The translations under genes and the position numbers were made by a program. The notes beneath the pieces are model-generated. The model was not told where the DNA came from. It did no database searches and saw only the letters and a program-made list of their open reading frames with translations. A stretch of 7,532 nt of DNA from an uncultured Eubacteriales bacterium (GTDB taxonomy: Bacteria > Bacillota_A > Clostridia > Christensenellales > Aristaeellaceae). The stretch is taken from assembly GCA_902795555.1 (NCBI GenBank), contig CADBLV010000075.1, positions 1 through 7,532 on the forward strand, read 5' to 3'. Of the stretch, positions 6,027-7,532 are shown in pieces (the stretch's first letter is position 1; each line of letters starts with the position of its first letter).

Positions 6027-7532
6027 ATGGACTGGATGGCTCTGAAAAGCGGTTCTGACGTTCGCGGCACGGCCGCGGGAGAGGGAACTGTGCTGACGAA
6101 CGAGGTGGCTTCCGCCCTGGGAGCGGCCTTTGCGACGATGCTTTCCGGACGGAAAGGGAAACCGATCGAAGAAATCACGGTGGCCTTCGGGCGGGACAGC
6201 CGCATCACGGGCGAAGCGCTGCTGGACGCCGCGGCGGAGGGGGTCCGGGAAAGCGGCGCGACGGCGATCCGATTCGGCCTGTGCACGACGCCGGCCATGT
6301 TCATGAGCACGATTACCCCCGGGTTTGAGCCGGACGGGGCTGTGATGATCACGGCCAGCCATCATCCCTGGAACAAGAACGGCCTGAAATTCTTCACCGC
6401 CCGGGGCGGCCTGGAAGGAAAGGACGTGGAGCAGCTGCTGCGGATCGCGGAAGCGGGAACGCCGAAGGCGGACAAACCCGGCGAAATCCGCGACGAAGCC
6501 TTCCTCCCCGTATATATGGATCAGCTGGAAGCCCGGATCCGGGCGGGGCTGAAGACGGAGGAGCCGAACCCCCTCGCGGGTCTGCATGTGGCCGTGGACG
6601 CGGGGAACGGCGCCGGCGGATTTTACGCGAAGCTGATGGAGCGCCTGGGAGCCGATACCTCCGGAAGCCAGTTTTTGAATCCGGACGGCATGTTTCCGAA
6701 CCATATCCCGAATCCGGAAAACCCGGACGCGATGAAATCCCTGCGGGAGGCGGTGCTCGCCTCGGGGGCGGATCTGGGCGTGATTTTCGACGCGGACTGC
6801 GACCGGGCCGCCGTCGTGGACGCGGACGGCCGGGAAATCAACCGAAACCGGCTGATTGCCCTGATCAGCGCCATTCTTCTGGAGGAAAAGCCGGGGCAGA
6901 CGATCGTGACCGATTCGGTGACCTCCACGGGGCTGAAGCGGTTTATTGAGGAAAAGGGCGGCGTGCATTACCGGTTTAAGCGGGGATACCGGAACGTGAT
7001 TGACGAGGCGATCCGCCTGAACGCGGAAGGCATTTCCTGCCCGCTGGCCATTGAAACCAGCGGACACGCGGCCCTGCAGGAAAACCATTTCCTGGACGAC
7101 GGGATGTATCTGGTGACCGTGCTGATCGTCAAGGCCATGCAGATGAAGCGGAAAGGAGAGCATCTGGGATCCCTGATCGCCTCTCTGCGGGAGCCCGCGG
7201 AAGCGGCGGAAATCCGCCTGAATATTACGGCACCGGATTTCAGGGCCAAGGGAAAGGAGGCCATCGACCGGGTGACCGCCCTGGCGGATGCCGCCCCCAA
7301 CTGGCATGTCGCGCCGGACAACCGGGAGGGCATCCGGGTCAGCTTTGACCTTTCCGGCCTGCCGGACGCGGGATGGTTCCTGCTTCGGCTGAGCGTGCAC
7401 GATCCCGTGCTTCCGCTGAATCTGGAAAGCGACGTTCCCGGCGGCGTGGCCGTGATGGCCCGGGCCCTGTTCGAAGCCCTGTCTTCCCTGAGCGGGATTG
7501 AGCTGAAAAACCTGAAGGAAGCGGCGGGTTAA
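6027..7532 (+). CDS. Alpha-D-phosphohexomutase (phosphomannomutase/phosphoglucomutase type)
   Basis: A complete 501-residue cytoplasmic enzyme that moves phosphate between C1 and C6 of a hexose through a phosphoserine. All four domains are present: the start GSDVRGTA (9-16), the phosphoserine loop TASHHP (109-114, catalytic Ser111), the metal loop DADCDR (255-260, three Asp for Mg), the sugar-selecting loop ETSGH (343-347) and the C-terminal phosphate loop RLSVHDP (454-460). The last differs from the usual RxSGTEPxxR: Thr and Glu are replaced by His and Asp and the next Arg is absent. The GSDVRG start and HDPVLPLN tail resemble a branch shared by some Clostridia and plastid proteins of plants called phosphoglucosamine mutase-like; whether it uses glucose, mannose or glucosamine phosphates cannot be told. 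The sugar loop ETSGH differs from GEMSGH and GEESGH of the classical groups. AAGGAG (6013-6018) lies 8 bases before the ATG. A 40-base gap without terminator follows DUF2461, so it likely shares the GH3 transcript. The stop codon is the last triplet of the window. Confidence 0.95.
   Translation: MDWMALKSGSDVRGTAAGEGTVLTNEVASALGAAFATMLSGRKGKPIEEITVAFGRDSRITGEALLDAAAEGVRESGATAIRFGLCTTPAMFMSTITPGFEPDGAVMITASHHPWNKNGLKFFTARGGLEGKDVEQLLRIAEAGTPKADKPGEIRDEAFLPVYMDQLEARIRAGLKTEEPNPLAGLHVAVDAGNGAGGFYAKLMERLGADTSGSQFLNPDGMFPNHIPNPENPDAMKSLREAVLASGADLGVIFDADCDRAAVVDADGREINRNRLIALISAILLEEKPGQTIVTDSVTSTGLKRFIEEKGGVHYRFKRGYRNVIDEAIRLNAEGISCPLAIETSGHAALQENHFLDDGMYLVTVLIVKAMQMKRKGEHLGSLIASLREPAEAAEIRLNITAPDFRAKGKEAIDRVTALADAAPNWHVAPDNREGIRVSFDLSGLPDAGWFLLRLSVHDPVLPLNLESDVPGGVAVMARALFEALSSLSGIELKNLKEAAG

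Overview
The window (7532 bases, GC-rich, roughly 60% by eye) looks like the chromosome of an anaerobic Bacillota, probably a gut or rumen clostridium. This is inferred from strong AAGGAGG-type ribosome binding sites, consensus sigma-A type promoters with 17-base spacers, a Rho-independent terminator with a U-run, and protein families common in Clostridia (an ATPgrasp_ST-like protein, DUF2461, a signal-less GH3 enzyme and a phosphohexomutase of the 'HDPVLPLN' type). The species cannot be named from the sequence. There is no insertion sequence, phage gene, CRISPR array, tRNA or rRNA.

Layout. (1) At the left edge, on the minus strand, lies the first ~57 codons of a membrane-anchored, sensor-like protein cut by the window boundary. 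(2) A 287-base divergent intergenic region (174-460) holds an extended -10 promoter candidate for the minus-strand gene and a near-consensus promoter for ychF. Between these two promoters I see nothing above chance. (3) ychF (365 aa ATPase/GTPase) is followed after 25 bases by an ATP-grasp protein (336 aa), probably in one transcript. (4) rplS (ribosomal protein L19) has its own strong promoter that straddles the stop codon of the ATP-grasp gene, a leader of about 95 nt with potential to hide the ribosome binding site, and a textbook terminator just after its stop. (5) A promoter region with a small palindrome opens a three-gene cluster: GH3 beta-glycosidase (689 aa, cytoplasmic), a DUF2461 protein (227 aa) and a phosphohexomutase (501 aa), spaced 7 and 40 bases apart. 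The last gene ends exactly at the window end.

How the genes fit together. ychF and rplS belong to the translation apparatus. The GH3-DUF2461-mutase cluster suggests intracellular cleavage of imported beta-linked oligosaccharides followed by interconversion of hexose phosphates; the role of DUF2461 is unknown. The ATP-grasp protein resembles a family usually seen near polysaccharide genes, but no glycosyltransferase is visible here.

Overall this is mostly ordinary housekeeping and sugar-metabolism sequence. I found no convincing new multi-gene system. The points most worth a second look are the rplS leader, an 11-codon upstream frame whose stop overlaps the ychF start, the altered phosphate-binding loop of the mutase, and the near-total avoidance of TTA, CTA and TCA codons, which explains the long antisense frames opposite every large gene.
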